A stretch of 64,000 nt of DNA from Saururus chinensis. Lineage: Eukaryota; Streptophyta; Magnoliopsida; Piperales; Saururaceae. The notes under the pieces were generated by a model. That model had not been told where the DNA came from, searched no databases, and saw nothing but the letters and a program-made list of their open reading frames with translations. The stretch is from assembly GCA_035235625.1 (NCBI GenBank), contig CP141150.1, positions 27,544,756 through 27,608,755 on the forward strand, in the 5' to 3' direction. The translations under genes were made by a program, and so were the position numbers. Shown piece by piece: positions 22,000 to 33,734 of the stretch (position 1 is the first letter of the stretch; every line of letters begins with the position of its first letter).

Positions 22000-23740
22000 G
22001 TGCGGGAAGAATGATTTTCCTCATCCTCTCTCAAGCTCAGGTTGAACTGTGATTACTCCTTCAAGTAACTTCCATTCTTTCATCATTAAAAGTACCATGA
22101 ACCCATGAGACTTTCGACTCAAGGTGTCTGCTACTACATTCGCCTTCCCTGGATGGTACTGAATGGTGAAGTCATAGTCCTTCATGTATTCCATCTAATG
22201 TCTTTGACGCATGTTCAGATCTGGTTGGGAGAAGATATATTTTAAACTTTTATGGTTAGTGAACACCTCAAATTCCTCTCCATAAAGATAATGTCGCAAA
22301 ATCTTTAATGCGGAGACAACTGCAGCAAGTTCTAAATCATGGGTAGGGTAGTTAGTTTCATGAATTTTCAGCTTTCGCAAGGCATAGGCTACAACCTTTC
22401 CATACTGCATCAATACATAACCTAACCCCTCTCGCAAAGCATCACAATACACTACAAATCCACCTCTTCCATGAGGTAGAGTTAACATTGGGGCAGTGGT
22501 AAGTTTCTTCTTTAATTCCTGAAAATTCTTCTTGCATTCCTCATTCCAAATAAACTTCATTTCTTTGCGAGTTAGTTTGGTCAGTGGCAGGGCAATCTTT
22601 GAAAATCCTTCAATAAACCTCCTATAGTACCCTGCCAAACCTAAGAAACTACGAATTTCAGTCACTATTTTAGACTTTTCCCACCTTAGCACAGCTTCGA
22701 CCTTAGTTGAATTAACCATCACTCTGTCCTTCGATATAACATGACCAAGAAAGTTTACTTGATCCAACCAAAATTCACACTTGCTGAACTTGGCATAAAG
22801 CTTGTGTGTAGGAAGTATATTTAACACTATTTGAAGATGTTTCCTATGGTCATCAACACTTGTGAAGTAGAACAAAATATCATGTATAAATACTATAACA
22901 AATCTATCCAGATAAGCATGAAAAATTTGATTCATTAGATCCATAAAGGCAGCTGGGGCATTAGTCAACCCAAAAGGCATGACTAAGAATTCATAAGAAA
23001 AATGCTTTAGTGACATTGAGAAATCAACGTCAAAAGGCTACTTCATTATCTCAAAACCATTGATGAGTGAGACCCATAAAAATGGGTTCCACTCATCAAC
23101 AGTTTTGAGAGGATGAAGTAACTTTTTGACATTGAATTCTCAATGTCAAAATAGCATTACTCGAATTCATAATGCCCGTACCTTGTTCAGAAAGTAGTTT
23201 TTGAGATATCTTCATCTCAAATCCTCAGCTCATGATATCCGATCTTAGATCAATTCGAGAGAATATTTTGGTTGACTCTAATTGGTCAAAAAGGTCATCA
23301 ATATGAGGAAGATGATATTTATTCTTTATTGTCACTCCATTCAACTTCGGATGATCGATACATAATCGGAGAGATCCATTTTTCTTCTTCACAAAAAGCA
23401 CTGGTGCTCCCCAAGGAGAGACACTTGGACAGATAAATCCTTTGTCTAGAAGGTCTTGAAGTTGTTCCTTCAATTCTTTAAGCTCAGCCGAACTCATTCT
23501 ATAGGGTGCTTTCAAGATAGGAGTGGTATCTGGGAGAAGCTCAATACTAAACTTAACTTCTCTTTCAGGTGGTAGACCAGGCAATTCATCTGGGAAAACA
23601 TCAACAAAGTCTTGTATTGTGTATATATCATCCAAAGTTATCTCCTTTACCTCATTTGTGATAACGGTAGCAAGAAGTGCCCAACATCCTTGGCTCATTA
23701 GTTTTTGTACTTTAGTGGCTGATATAAAACAAGAGCTCTA
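22000..23740 (-). pseudogene. Element III reverse transcriptase and RNase H, split by a MITE
   Basis: RT starts at about 23698 ([65 protein letters not shown]). A one-base frameshift and stops follow, then RYGHYEF, the MITE, and [17 protein letters not shown]. The catalytic motif reads FIHDIL, so one Asp is replaced by His. The RT end has [19 protein letters not shown] and [14 protein letters not shown]. RNase H has [36 protein letters not shown] and [11 protein letters not shown], where Asn replaces an expected Asp. Confidence 0.85.
22998..23162. mobile_element. 165-bp MITE with 10-bp target duplication (Mutator-like)
   Basis: Flanked by gaattcataa on both sides (22988-22997 and 23163-23172). 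The ends are imperfect inverted repeats over about 60 bp: gaaaaatgctttagtgacat on the left, and gagtaatgctattttgacat on the right read as reverse complement. Inner arms include caaaaccattgatgagtg against cactcatcaacagttttg. The length, long inverted repeats and 9-10 bp duplication suggest a Mutator-derived MITE. Together with one duplicate the insertion adds 175 bp, shifting the RT frame. Confidence 0.9.
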
Positions 23741-24397
23741 TGTGTAGCTAAATAATCCATGGAACACAATGTTTCCTTTTCCAAAGACTACTTTCTTTTC
23801 ACCACAATCTATTATGGCTCTATGTGTAGCTAACCAATTCATGCCAAGAATAATATCAAAGTCAGTTATTTTTAGTAAAAGTGGGTTAGCACTCAGCCGA
23901 TTGTTACCTATCTAAACTGACACCTCTTTAAGAAACTCTTATGTTAATAAAGAGTCTCCTACAAGTGTTGTGACTTCTAGTATAAAGGGTAACTTCAAAA
24001 CCTGATCTTCCAGATTTAAAGCAAATTCAACTGATATAAATGAATGTGTAGAGCCTAGATCTATCAAAACTCTAGCTAATCGATTAGAGACAAGAAGAGT
24101 ACCTTCTAATGACAGCATTTGAGGCATGAGCTTCCTCACTTGTGAGGCATATACTTGCCCCGGAATTCTAGCCTTTTGTTCGGTCTCTAGCAAAGTGACC
24201 CTCAGCTCCACAAACAAAGCATATGTTATTCCTCTTCTTGTAGGGTTGCCCCGTGTGAAACAATTTACATATGGGGCATGGGGTCCCTCCCCTACCTTGC
24301 TGGTATTGTTGTTGTGGCCTTCTTTTAAAAGCTTGTTGTTGTGGTTGTGGCTGATATGGTCGAACTAGCTGGGTAGGTGCACCGCCAGAGTAGTTAA
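23740..24397 (-). pseudogene. Element III zinc knuckle and protease
   Basis: On the minus strand from 24397: YSGGAPTQLVRPYQPQPQQ, a Gln-rich linker, CPICKLFHTGQPY, then CFVCGAEGHFARDR, a zinc knuckle whose final Cys is Arg. The protease follows at 24217-23939 with LARVLIDLGSTHSFISVEF; the active-site DSG reads Asp-Leu-Gly. Both changes indicate inactivation. Solo LTR IV separates this part from the main gag domain at 29193-30021. Confidence 0.8.
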
Positions 24398-25437
24398 TGT
24401 CATGCCTTGGCACTGCCCGACCAGAGCCGAACCCGGTCTAGGGGCCAATCAATCACATGGGGGCGACAAGGGGAATTAAAATCGGTTTAGCGGAAGACTT
24501 AACCCTATCCACGGGCGATCTAAGAAAATTACGGAGTATCCACACCACTTTGAGCAAAAGTAAATAAGTAGAAATGAAAGAGTTTTACATTAACTCAAGA
24601 TAAACAAAAGTCTCAAACCCACATGCTTAGTCAACCATAGCCCACTCTAGGCTCCAAAATAGGTCTTAAGCAACACAAATGTAAAAAGTAGAATAAATCA
24701 AAATGAGAACCATACACAAAGGTTCTAAACATAAAGCATAAGCCAAGGAAAATAAGTCACATAAGAGGACTCCACGATCACTCCCAAATCGTCTCCGACC
24801 TTTCCTCAAAGAGGAGATCCTGTCCATCTGCGTGTCACGCCACACAGCCCCAAAGCAAAAACACAAGAAAGAGGGGTGAGTTTAATAAACTCAGTAATGG
24901 TTTTCTAATATACTATCATCATTGAAAACACGATTGCATAGCAATATAACTAATCAAAGCAAAGATTGACAAGATGTATCATTTTTTGATCACACATACA
25001 TATCTACTAAACCTGCAAATTGATGTCTAAATCTCACAATTCAGACTATTTAGAATATCACCTATACCGCATGAGAAGTGTTTCTACTACATATTCAAAT
25101 CATGTAATTTAACATCATATAAACCTGCAAATGGGTGTCTAAATCGTACAATTCATACTATTTAGAATATCACCCATACCGCATGAGAAGTGTCTCTACT
25201 ACATTCAAATCATGCAATTTAACATCATATCAACCTAGATGAGTTGTATCTCTAACATACATATCAAATCATGCATCAACATTCTCATTCATCAGGCATG
25301 TATAAGCGTCTCAACACACACTAGTCTTACATGCAAGTCCATACACATAGAGAATAAACTTGCGCTTCAAGGCCGAAGCCCTCGAGCAAACACTTATCAA
25401 ATAGGCATGCTCCTCAAGGCCAACGCCTTCGAGCAAC

Positions 25438-26865
25438 TGATTAGTATGAAATATATATCTATTTTATATGCCTTTTTACCTTACTTGCTAGTATAGATTA
25501 GGTTAATTTAGAGTTAGTTATAGTTTATTTAGATTAAGATAGATATTAATATTTTAGTTTAATTATTAATAATTTTGTAGTTATTAGTAGTTTAGATATG
25601 TATTTAAATCAAGTTAGAATTTTAATTATATTCTACATGTCTAAAATGTGATGTTTTAATGTTTTGTAGGTAAAATGCGCTTATCGAAGTACTTGGATGA
25701 TGTTTGGAATAATTCAAAATAGTCTTGACATACATTAAAGTGATTTGGATAACTTTTCGGAGTTATAATCATGTTGGAAATTAATATGGACATGAAAGAA
25801 AGAGCTTAATGAACAGAAAATGGAATATCCAGAAAAATTATCCAGATTACAGAAATAGTGTAGCCGTTCGAACGGGCATGCAGGGCGTTCGAACGGGATA
25901 ACTTGATTTTGATGAAAAATGCAGTATAACCGTTCGAACGGGAATGCAGGGTGTTCGAACTGCATAACGCACAATTTCCTTATTTCAGCCAATTTTAAGT
26001 CTTTTTCATATTGGACTCCTTTCTACGGTTCTTATGCCTATATAAAGACATATTTGGCTCGAAATTGATGATGAGAAAGTAGATTTTCTAAAGAGAAGAA
26101 GGAAGAAGAAGATGGAGAAAAACTCAAAGCTTTTAATGGAGATTTAAGTGCTTTCTTCTACTATGGAATGCTAAACTTTTCTTTTACTTAGGAGTTGATG
26201 AAACTATAGATAAGTTTCAGTTTCTTTTCTTTTTAATTTAGATCTCAGTTGTGAATTATGACAATTGTATGATAAGGATTTCCTTTTTAATGGAAGAGCT
26301 TTTCATATTTATTCAAATCTATGTTGATTTATTGTCTTGTAGATGATAGATTGATGTGGTTTTGATATTTTCATCAATTATAATTTCTGTGATTTAGATG
26401 AGATGGTCATATAATAGTTTTAATGTTCAGATAATTAATGACTTGGATGAGTTATACTAAGATTAGACAGGTCATGCCTATAGCTATTTAGTGTAGATGA
26501 TTCGTGCTATTGTCGAAGATAGTTCATGCCATGGAAGTTAATTAATGATTCTTTTTGAAGTAATTCTAGCTTGTAGCTGAGAATACTTGTTCATATTCAC
26601 ACTAGATTTAGATTAAAAGTTAAGGAATTGTTATGGTTCTATAGTGGATTCAATTTCCTAAGTAAATTCTATCATATTAATCTCTACCTTTTAAACTAGT
26701 TGATTCCTTCCCTTTACTTAATTAAAGTTTAAGTTGTTTTAGTTTTCAACTAGCAAATTCCTCTTTATATTTAGTAATAATTCATTCATCCCTGAGGTTC
26801 AACAACCCTTAAGTACTCATCCTAGTACAATTACCATGTACGCTTGCAAAGGGTATAAACGATCA
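25438..26865 (+). mobile_element. Solo LTR V nested in solo LTR IV
   Basis: Starts tgattagtatgaaata and ends acgcttgcaaagggtataaacgatca split across the last 26 bases, the ending style of many plant LTRs. The flanks gcaac (25433-25437) and acaac (26866-26870) match at four of five bases. A TATA-like tgcctatataaag lies at about 26035-26046. The host LTR sequence resumes cleanly (tcttgctcctcaaggcc). Orientation is plus from the TATA and terminus. No coding sequence is inside. Confidence 0.75.
26037..26046 (+). promoter_or_regulatory. TATA box of solo LTR V
   Basis: cctatataaa lies in the middle of the LTR, as expected for a U3/R boundary, with purine-rich leader (gagaagaaggaagaagaagatgg) following within about 50 bp. 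Confidence 0.5.
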
Positions 26866-27939
26866 ACAACTCTTGCTCCTCAAGGCCAACGCCTTCAAGC
26901 AACTCCCGCCCATCAAGCCTAAATTCCCGAGCAACTCCTGCTTGTCAAGACTAAAGTCCCAAGCAACAATACTTGGTAAGCCGGTGCACTCGGACAAACT
27001 AGCTGAATTCTCAGGGTCCAGATAATCTCAATAAGTAAATCTCAATTTGCAAGACAAATACATCACTCGTCACCACATAATTCCATTCAACTAGACTCAA
27101 CCCGGGGAGTGCACATGTTCCACGAAGGAACTCAAATCAAAACATGTCCTTTCGGACCAATCAAGTTTCGATTAAGCGAAGACCGATTAATCCGGCACGC
27201 CATTTCACCACATTGCATCCAATTGATCACATTCGATTAATCTCGATAAAGCCTCAATTAGAAATCCATTCTCATGATGCATGCAACATAGTACGTACAT
27301 GGGCAAGGCATACATGAATCCTAATTCATGATAAATGCTCTCATCAGCCCCTCATGCATCATTCATAATCATAATATCAATGCTCATCATCATCATTAAA
27401 CCCCACATGTGTGTGTACCTAGTAGAAGCACCTCACTCAATACATATCAACATGCTTGTAATTCACTCACCATCATACTACACATATGCATTAACATCTA
27501 ATCATAAATTCCAACGGAAATCATAGGAGAAGAATCATTCAAATCATAACTCAAATCAAAGCTTAACCACAAGCTAACCATATATAAGATCATTCACCTC
27601 ATACTTGAGTCAAGACATAACACTAACATTCATATATCAATTAACCACATCCTATCATGACATATCAATCCATTATCATATTGTAACTCTACTGAAAACA
27701 TGTTTAAACTATAGGAATCAACCACTCATATCTTCAAGATAGCAACCTCTAACTTGTATATCCAACTACAACCCATTTCACATAAATTTTAAATATACAC
27801 CACAAATTCTAAAAATCAATAGAATGCTCTTCAAGTAGCTTATTATAGATCAAAACACTCCACATAAACATAAAAATGATATTTTGAAGTAGATATGTCG
27901 AAATGAGCAACATACATAAAATTGTTAATTTCTGCAGTG

Positions 27940-28105
27940 TAGCCGTTCGAACGCCCTGCGGGGTCGTTCGATCGGCTAAACAGGAAAAATACCAAAATTG
28001 TAGTGTTGTCGTTCAAACGCCTTGCAGGGCCGTTCGATTGGCTACACAGGAAATATGCCAAAACTGTAGTGTTGTCGTTCGAACGCTCTACAGGGCCATT
28101 CTAAC
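27940..28105. repeat. 63-66 bp repeats with GTTCGAAC motif in LTR IV
   Basis: About two and a half units share a gtgttgtcgttcgaacg core, then ccttgcagggccgttcgatt, ggctacacaggaaatatgcc and aaaactgtagt. The core alternates a GTTCGAAC-type palindrome, a gcaggg spacer and a second gttcga half. The same arrangement occurs in nested LTR V at 25863-25960. Confidence 0.75.
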
Positions 28106-28775
28106 GCCAACAAAGCAGTTTTAGTCATCTTTTTCATTTCAACTTTTCAAACTAAAACTCCATTGATGAAACTTAAAATCTCCATCTAACAACTCAAATG
28201 CAATTAAAATTCCACCATAACTTCCAGAAAGCTAATCTACATCATAAAAAGGTAAAACCCTGTGAAATCGGGATTAAAGATTATCATTTACTAATCATGC
28301 CATTAAAGAACTAAATCAAGCAAATCCACTCAAAATAAACCACAAAGTCAAGAGCATTACCATAGGAAAACTGAAATTTCGAAAGTCCATTACCTTATCC
28401 CTTGATTAGGCTTGGATTTGATGGTCACCCTTCTTAAAAACCTTACAAAGACATAGAATTTAAATTAACATTGAAAACCGATTTAACATAGAAAACCCTA
28501 ATGAACAACTTAGATCTAGGGCTTGTGGAACATAAAAATTGGATGTTTAGATCTAGGGTTTGAAGTAAAGATGCAAATTAGTAGTTTTGATATTTAAAAA
28601 TGAATCAAAACAAAGGGGAATGATAGATCTAGAAAGGATTAAGAGAAAATTTAGGTTTTAAGGCTTAATCACATGAGACTTACCTTAAACTCTTTCTAAT
28701 TCAGGCCTAATTGGGGAATTAGGCATAACCTCCCTTTCCCAGCCTATTCCCAAAATGGAAATAGCTCAGGTCATT

Positions 28776-28786
28776 CTATTTATAGT
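28776..28786 (-). promoter_or_regulatory. TATA box of solo LTR IV
   Basis: On the minus strand the sequence reads ccctactataaatagaatg, a good TATA box. Its position about 410 bp from the LTR start fits a U3 promoter. Confidence 0.5.
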
Positions 28787-29192
28787 AGGGTTTGGGGTAT
28801 GTATAGGTAAATTGTAGGGTACGAATAGAAAATAGGCTAAAAATGGGTAATTTAGCTATTTGAGCACTCATCAAACCTGAGAAAATTATGAAAATTTTTG
28901 GTAAAGGCTTGTGTTGATGTCTGGGTTAGTTTGGTCCAAAAACCCAAATTTCGGCAGTGGGGCCCACAGGGGTCCCCAAACCCTAATTTTTGGAAAATAA
29001 GTGAAAAATCTCAAAAATTCAGATTTGACCCAAAATCACTTAAAACCAATATCTGTAAAGTTGATTTTGATTAAAACTATGAGAAACACCATCTATCTTT
29101 GAAATCACCGAATAAATCAAAAAACGTGTTAACCACACGATAACCGATAATTAAAATGAAACGAAAACCGGTTTAAGATGAGAGATCTTACA

Positions 29193-30021
29193 GTTAAAGC
29201 ATCTCTTGTTGTTAGGGCATCTGAAACTACCATATTTGCCAAGCTTCCTTCCATTCTGCCATTGCTCTCTGTTGATCACGCTCTACCATATAGGCAATCT
29301 CCACCGCTCGACTCAAAGTAGTAGGTTGTAGAATTACTACTTGAGCTCTTAATTTAGGCTTTAATCCAAAGACAAATCGGGTGGCATGAGATGATTTTGC
29401 AGTGTATGCTCCCAAGGTAAAGTGCTACAACTGAGTAAATTTGGTCACATACTCCCGTACTGACAAACTTCCTTGCTTCAGTTCCATGAACTCCAACTCT
29501 TTTTGTTGCCTCATATAGAATGGAAAATAATTATCATGGAAAGCTTCTTTGAAATCTTTCCAAGAAACTTGATGAACCTCCACAAATTTAGTCTCCTTGA
29601 TTATGGTTCACCAATGATCCGCCTCTCCCGAGAAGACAAATCTTCCAAGGGCAACTTTTTTATTCTTAGGTACCTCCATCGCTTCAAAAATCTTTTCAAT
29701 TTCTTTTATCCACTTTTCTACCTCCTCCGGCTCTCCTTCACCCAAGAAGGTGGGGGCAATTTTCTTAAACCATTCAGCCAAATTATTTTCACCCTTACTC
29801 TTGCCAGATGGGTTATCACTAAAGGGAATTGGAAAAGGTTGTGCTGGTGGCAAAGAAAGAGTAGGGTGATAACCTTGCTCAGCTAAGCATTGAGCAAAAT
29901 TTTGTAGCAACACACTCATAGCTTCGGGTGCTACTCCTCCTCCCGATTCAGACGGGGTTGGTCCAGCCAAATCATTATTTGGAGTTTGCTGCTCTTGATT
30001 AGGTTGTTGTGATGACAACAT
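29193..30021 (-). pseudogene. Element III gag
   Basis: Starts at the ATG at 30021 with MLSSQQPNQEQQTPNND. The capsid-type region follows: NNLAEWFKKIAPTFLGEGEP, EEVEKWIKEIEKIFEAMEV, GEADHW, a stop, KETKFVEVHQVSWKDFKEAF, YMRQQKELEFMELKQGSLSV. After another stop come FVFGLKPKLRAQVVILQP and RDQQRAMAEWKEAW. Two stops replace probable Trp and similar codons. Solo LTR IV cuts it off from its zinc knuckle. Confidence 0.85.
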
Positions 30022-30133
30022 CTAAATTCAAAAGATGGTCTAAAGTTACCTTAAGTCTACTTATCTAAGCGAATTTTAGAGATAGAAATCATTTATTTCT
30101 TAACTTTATGAGTTTGTAGACATAATTTTCTGG

Positions 30134-30145
30134 GCTCTGATACTA
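30134..30145 (-). other. Primer-binding site of element III
   Basis: On the minus strand tagtatcagagc follows two bases after the LTR edge. It differs from the usual tRNA-Met site by one base (tag for tgg). Confidence 0.7.
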
Positions 30146-30147
30146 AC

Positions 30148-32257
30148 TGTCATGACCCAAGATTTTATAAAACATATAAAGAGTTAAAAAGTAAAATCAG
30201 AGCTTGCTCGGGTTGCAACCTAAAAACATATAACCATAAACGTAACATGAAATATTTTATTCCCCAAGAAATATCTTGTCTGTGTACAAACACATAAGTA
30301 AAGATATAAACAAGTCTTCTCAAGCCAAAAAATATGAAAATATACTTAGAAAACTACTGGTGTAATCGTAGACTCTGTGGTCACCACTTGAAGCTCCCAA
30401 AAGAGTATCTTTACTACTTTCTTCTACACCCGTCTATTCCACACCAGGCCCTGCAAGGTCTAGGGGGTGGTGAGTATTTTAAAATACTCATTTGAAGTAC
30501 TTATCATATATATTAGACATAAATATAACATCTGACAATTTGTAAATCACATAATCAAGTAAATTAATAATACTTTTCGAAGAAGCAGTAAGGGTATGCC
30601 TCTCACCAAAAAACTTCTCTAGGGCTTCTTCCTATGTATCAAAGATGCTTCTAGGCTTTATAAGCTCTCGTGGCTTACTAGTGTCCCAGATACTTATTAT
30701 ATTATAAAGAATTTTATACGGGTACGAAGCAGCGACCTTTTACTCCTCTACAGATTGTCCGTAAAACACTCTGTGCTTATAGAGGGAAGAGCTACCCGTG
30801 CTCATGGGGCACCGGGATCTAGAGAGCATAGAGTTTTCGCATGATACTCTCTACCCTAGCGCGCGTAGCCTTGATAGTTTCCCTTCGTTAGGGGCGAATC
30901 AGGGGTCTTGCCCTTCGTTAGGGGCTCACCAGGCTAATATATGTATTGTGCATCCAATTCTAAACCAGATTGTACTGTGTACTCTCTATTATGGAACTCT
31001 ATCGGTACATCTACTAATCTGAGCTCCAAATGATTAAATCTCTTATATTTCTTGACTCAAACGGGAACAATCTTTCACAAAGAACAACCTTTCAAAATCC
31101 TAGCCTCGCCTTTACAAGTCATGGTTGTGTTACTACTAATGATTTTAAAGGTAGGATTGGTCGCTTGTTCCAACGAGACAGTTACCCCTTCTCTATCTCA
31201 TCTCAGTAACTCGGTCATCATGATTGTATGTATTTCTAAAATCATTTTGATAAAGCACTAATTCTACAAAACCGTCTTTCAAACTCACCATACTCAAGTA
31301 TAATTAAAATAATGGCAAAGCTAGACTTTCTTTATATCACATATAGCATAAAGTTTAATTTAAAAGATAAATGCTCGATAAAACAAATATATGAGGCAAT
31401 CCAAGAAACATATACGGAAATTACTCAAATATTAACTAGGATTATATATAATCTTTAAAAGACAACTAATGTAGGTATTTATGTCTTAAGAGAGGATAAA
31501 AGCCCCTACCTTGCTTTTTGCGCAAGAAAATAAACTATACTCTAGACAACCCAAAATTAAATGTTAGAATTCTAATCCGTAGAGATCTCAAAATAGAAAA
31601 ATAACTTTGCCACGATGTTCAGAAAGCTCAATTTACGTAAAAAGCACCTCTTAAACGACTATTATTAGACTTAAAACGAATAAGAAATGAAGAAAAGAAG
31701 TTTTGGAATGATTTGAAACAGAAAGCATATGCCTATTTATAGGAGAATAGGATTGACGCGCACCTAATGCGTGTCTGACACATGTCTAACACGCGTCATA
31801 ATTCTGACATGTCTATTTGACACGCATTAGATTTTTGACCCGCATTTTGACACGTGTCAGATTTCTAACGTTGCAGATCTGAAGCGTGGCAGATTTCTAA
31901 CACACACATATTATACGTACAGATATCTGACGTCGCCACGTAGCATATATATTTTTTATTTTTAAAATTTGAAACTACGATATCTTCTTGTCTCGTAATC
32001 GGAATTACGCATTCTTAGTATTGATGGACTTTTATCGTTGAGCCCTTCAAAATTAGACCTCACATGGGTAGGTTGATCCGCATTATAAAGTGGGTCACGC
32101 CCATATGATACATTTCTCGAGGCCGTAACTTTTGCTCCTGACCTCCGTTTCTCGTGTTCTTAGGTTCGTTACACTTGTCTCACCATGCACTATTCAATAC
32201 ACCTAACTTTTATCATAAAAATTATAAAGAAATTATTTAAAAACTACGAATGTTACA
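30148..32257 (-). repeat. 5' LTR of element III (right copy)
   Basis: Begins tgtcatgacccaag and ends gaatgttaca. It is about 50 bp longer than the left copy, partly because of a small local duplication at 30880-30930 (cccttcgttaggggc occurs twice). By eye it differs from the left copy at roughly one base in ten, implying an old insertion. The promoter for the minus-strand element should lie here. Confidence 0.9.
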
Positions 32258-33734
32258 TGTATGGATCATGTCTCATGCATAATATGACTAATTATGATAT
32301 GACTACTTATGCTTGCATGTACCTAGCATTGTTCATGTATATATCATGTTGCACACGTCATGAAAATGATTTGCTGAGTAATAATTAACAATATTTAATT
32401 GTGATTAGTCGATTGTGTGCTGTAGTTTTCCATATTAGACATATAAGAGATTAAAAGAATCAGTTTTTCATCCAATGGGCGGGGTTTTATGTCCTATGGG
32501 CAGGGTTTTTAGTTCCGAAAGGGAATGATTTGTCCCCAGGTGAGAAGAGTGGAATGCTATAATGATATAAACTATTAAGACACTTCTAGATTGAGAATCC
32601 ATGTCAGTTTGTTCGTGTGCACAGGCTAACTAATGGCACTTTCAGTGAGGATTTGCTAAACTGCTTAAGTCTTTCTTTTTAGGATTTCTAGGATGTGCAA
32701 AACTGTTTAGGCTTTGAACAGGGTGAGAAAAATTGGTATCTTTGGGTATAGGGATTTCTTTATTGAGAGACATTCATTGTGCTATTTACACATATTTGTG
32801 CTTTGATTATAATGATAATTTACACATGTTTTGTGTAGGGATAATGATGTTTATATTTAGATAGACTACGTATGGATTATGATACTTGATCATGTAGGAT
32901 GTGTATGGATTATGATGTTTGATTATGCAGTATGTGTATGGATTATAATGCTTGATCACACATAATGTGTATGAATTATGATATTTGATCAGGATGTGTA
33001 TAGATTGTCATATTTGACCATGTAGGATGTGTATGAATTATGATACTTAAATGCACATGTTGTATGTGTAAATAATGAAATATATTGAGACATGATGCAC
33101 AGGTTTTGATTATGGATATGTGATGCATGAATGAGATACGTACCACAAGTTGTACATGTGAGGGATTTGATGTGCTCTTGTGTTGTAAACACCTATTTGC
33201 ATGAGGTTTATGTCATGGTTTTTCCGGATTGTGTTTTAGTGTTAATGTGAGCTTTATGTTTTCAAACCCTTAATGAGCTAAGCTCGCCCCATTTGTATTA
33301 TTTTATTTTGGGGCTGTATGGTTGTGTCATGCAGGTGCTTAGGGTGATCTCTTTTATGAGAATCAAGGCAAATAATGCTTATAGAGAGTGAGATAGTTCT
33401 TGTGTGATGGGATAGACCTTATGTTTACTTTGATGTAACCTTATGACATAACTTTGACTCTTTTTATGTCTATGGAGAGCCTTGTTGATGACTTAGACAT
33501 GTTGTTGCCATTTTAAGGCTCAAGAGATATTATGTTATTTTGAGACTTATGTGGGTATGTGAACAACTAAGAGAATTTAATCAATTTCTTTTATCTTTTG
33601 TTAATTGTTTTGCACAAAGGGAGTGTTGTGCACTTCGATCTAGCCTTGTTTTGGGTTAGCTTTCCATTTTGTCGCACAATCATCGTCTCACCTTGAATTG
33701 GGTTTGGGTAAAGGGAGTATGGTGAAGTGTGACA
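32258..33734 (+). repeat. 3' LTR of element II, right part
   Basis: Continues the LTR exactly where the left part stops: tgtatggatcatgtctcatg matches tgtatggaccatgtctcatg at about 11377. It includes a decayed copy of the 33-bp repeat array at about 32865-33060 and ends gtgtgaca at 33734. The sequence beyond matches neither element I nor element II. Confidence 0.8.

Larger units (their letters stand above)
24398..29192 (-). mobile_element. Solo LTR IV inside element III, perfect GTTAA duplication
   Basis: Flanked by gttaa at 24393-24397 and 29193-29197. In minus orientation it starts tgtaagatctctcatc and ends ggcatgaca, the usual TG...CA. There is no second LTR copy, primer site or coding domain inside, so it is a solo LTR left by recombination. 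It spans 4795 bp including solo LTR V (1428 bp), about 3.4 kb of its own sequence. It disrupts gag just before the zinc knuckle of element III. Internal repeats include aaggccaacgccttcgagcaa (25416 and 26880) and a 63-66 bp repeat at 27940-28105. Confidence 0.85.
18482..32257 (-). mobile_element. Gypsy chromodomain element III with perfect target duplication
   Basis: A minus-strand Ty3/gypsy element bounded by two LTRs (18482-20541 and 30148-32257) and flanked by identical tgtat (18477-18481 and 32258-32262). Transcription order on the minus strand: 5' LTR, primer-binding site at 30145-30134, gag, zinc knuckle, protease, RT, RNase H, integrase, chromodomain-like C-terminus, 3' LTR. Later insertions are a MITE in RT (22998-23162) and solo LTR IV between gag and zinc knuckle (24398-29192). 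Removing these leaves about 8.8 kb. Long frames survive (185, 176, 273 and 157 residues), so it is younger than elements I and II, but stops and catalytic losses show it is dead. Confidence 0.9.
10601..33734 (+). mobile_element. Gypsy element II, interrupted by a nested 13.8-kb element
   Basis: A plus-strand Ty3/gypsy element: 5' LTR 10601-12882, primer-binding site, gag, protease, RT, partial integrase to about 17130, then a 3' LTR at about 17150-18481 continued at 32258-33734. Element III splits that 3' LTR with a perfect 5-bp duplication. The two LTRs share long blocks, for example 11210-11370 with 18275-18480, and 11376-12880 with 32258-33734. The outer flanks (gtttt before 10601, gcgta after 33734) do not match, so no original target duplication survives. 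All coding domains carry stops. Confidence 0.75.

Noticed and set aside
24398-29192. Complete retrotransposon with internal coding region
   Set aside because: No second LTR, primer site or protein domain was seen between the ends; a solo LTR with a nested solo LTR explains it.
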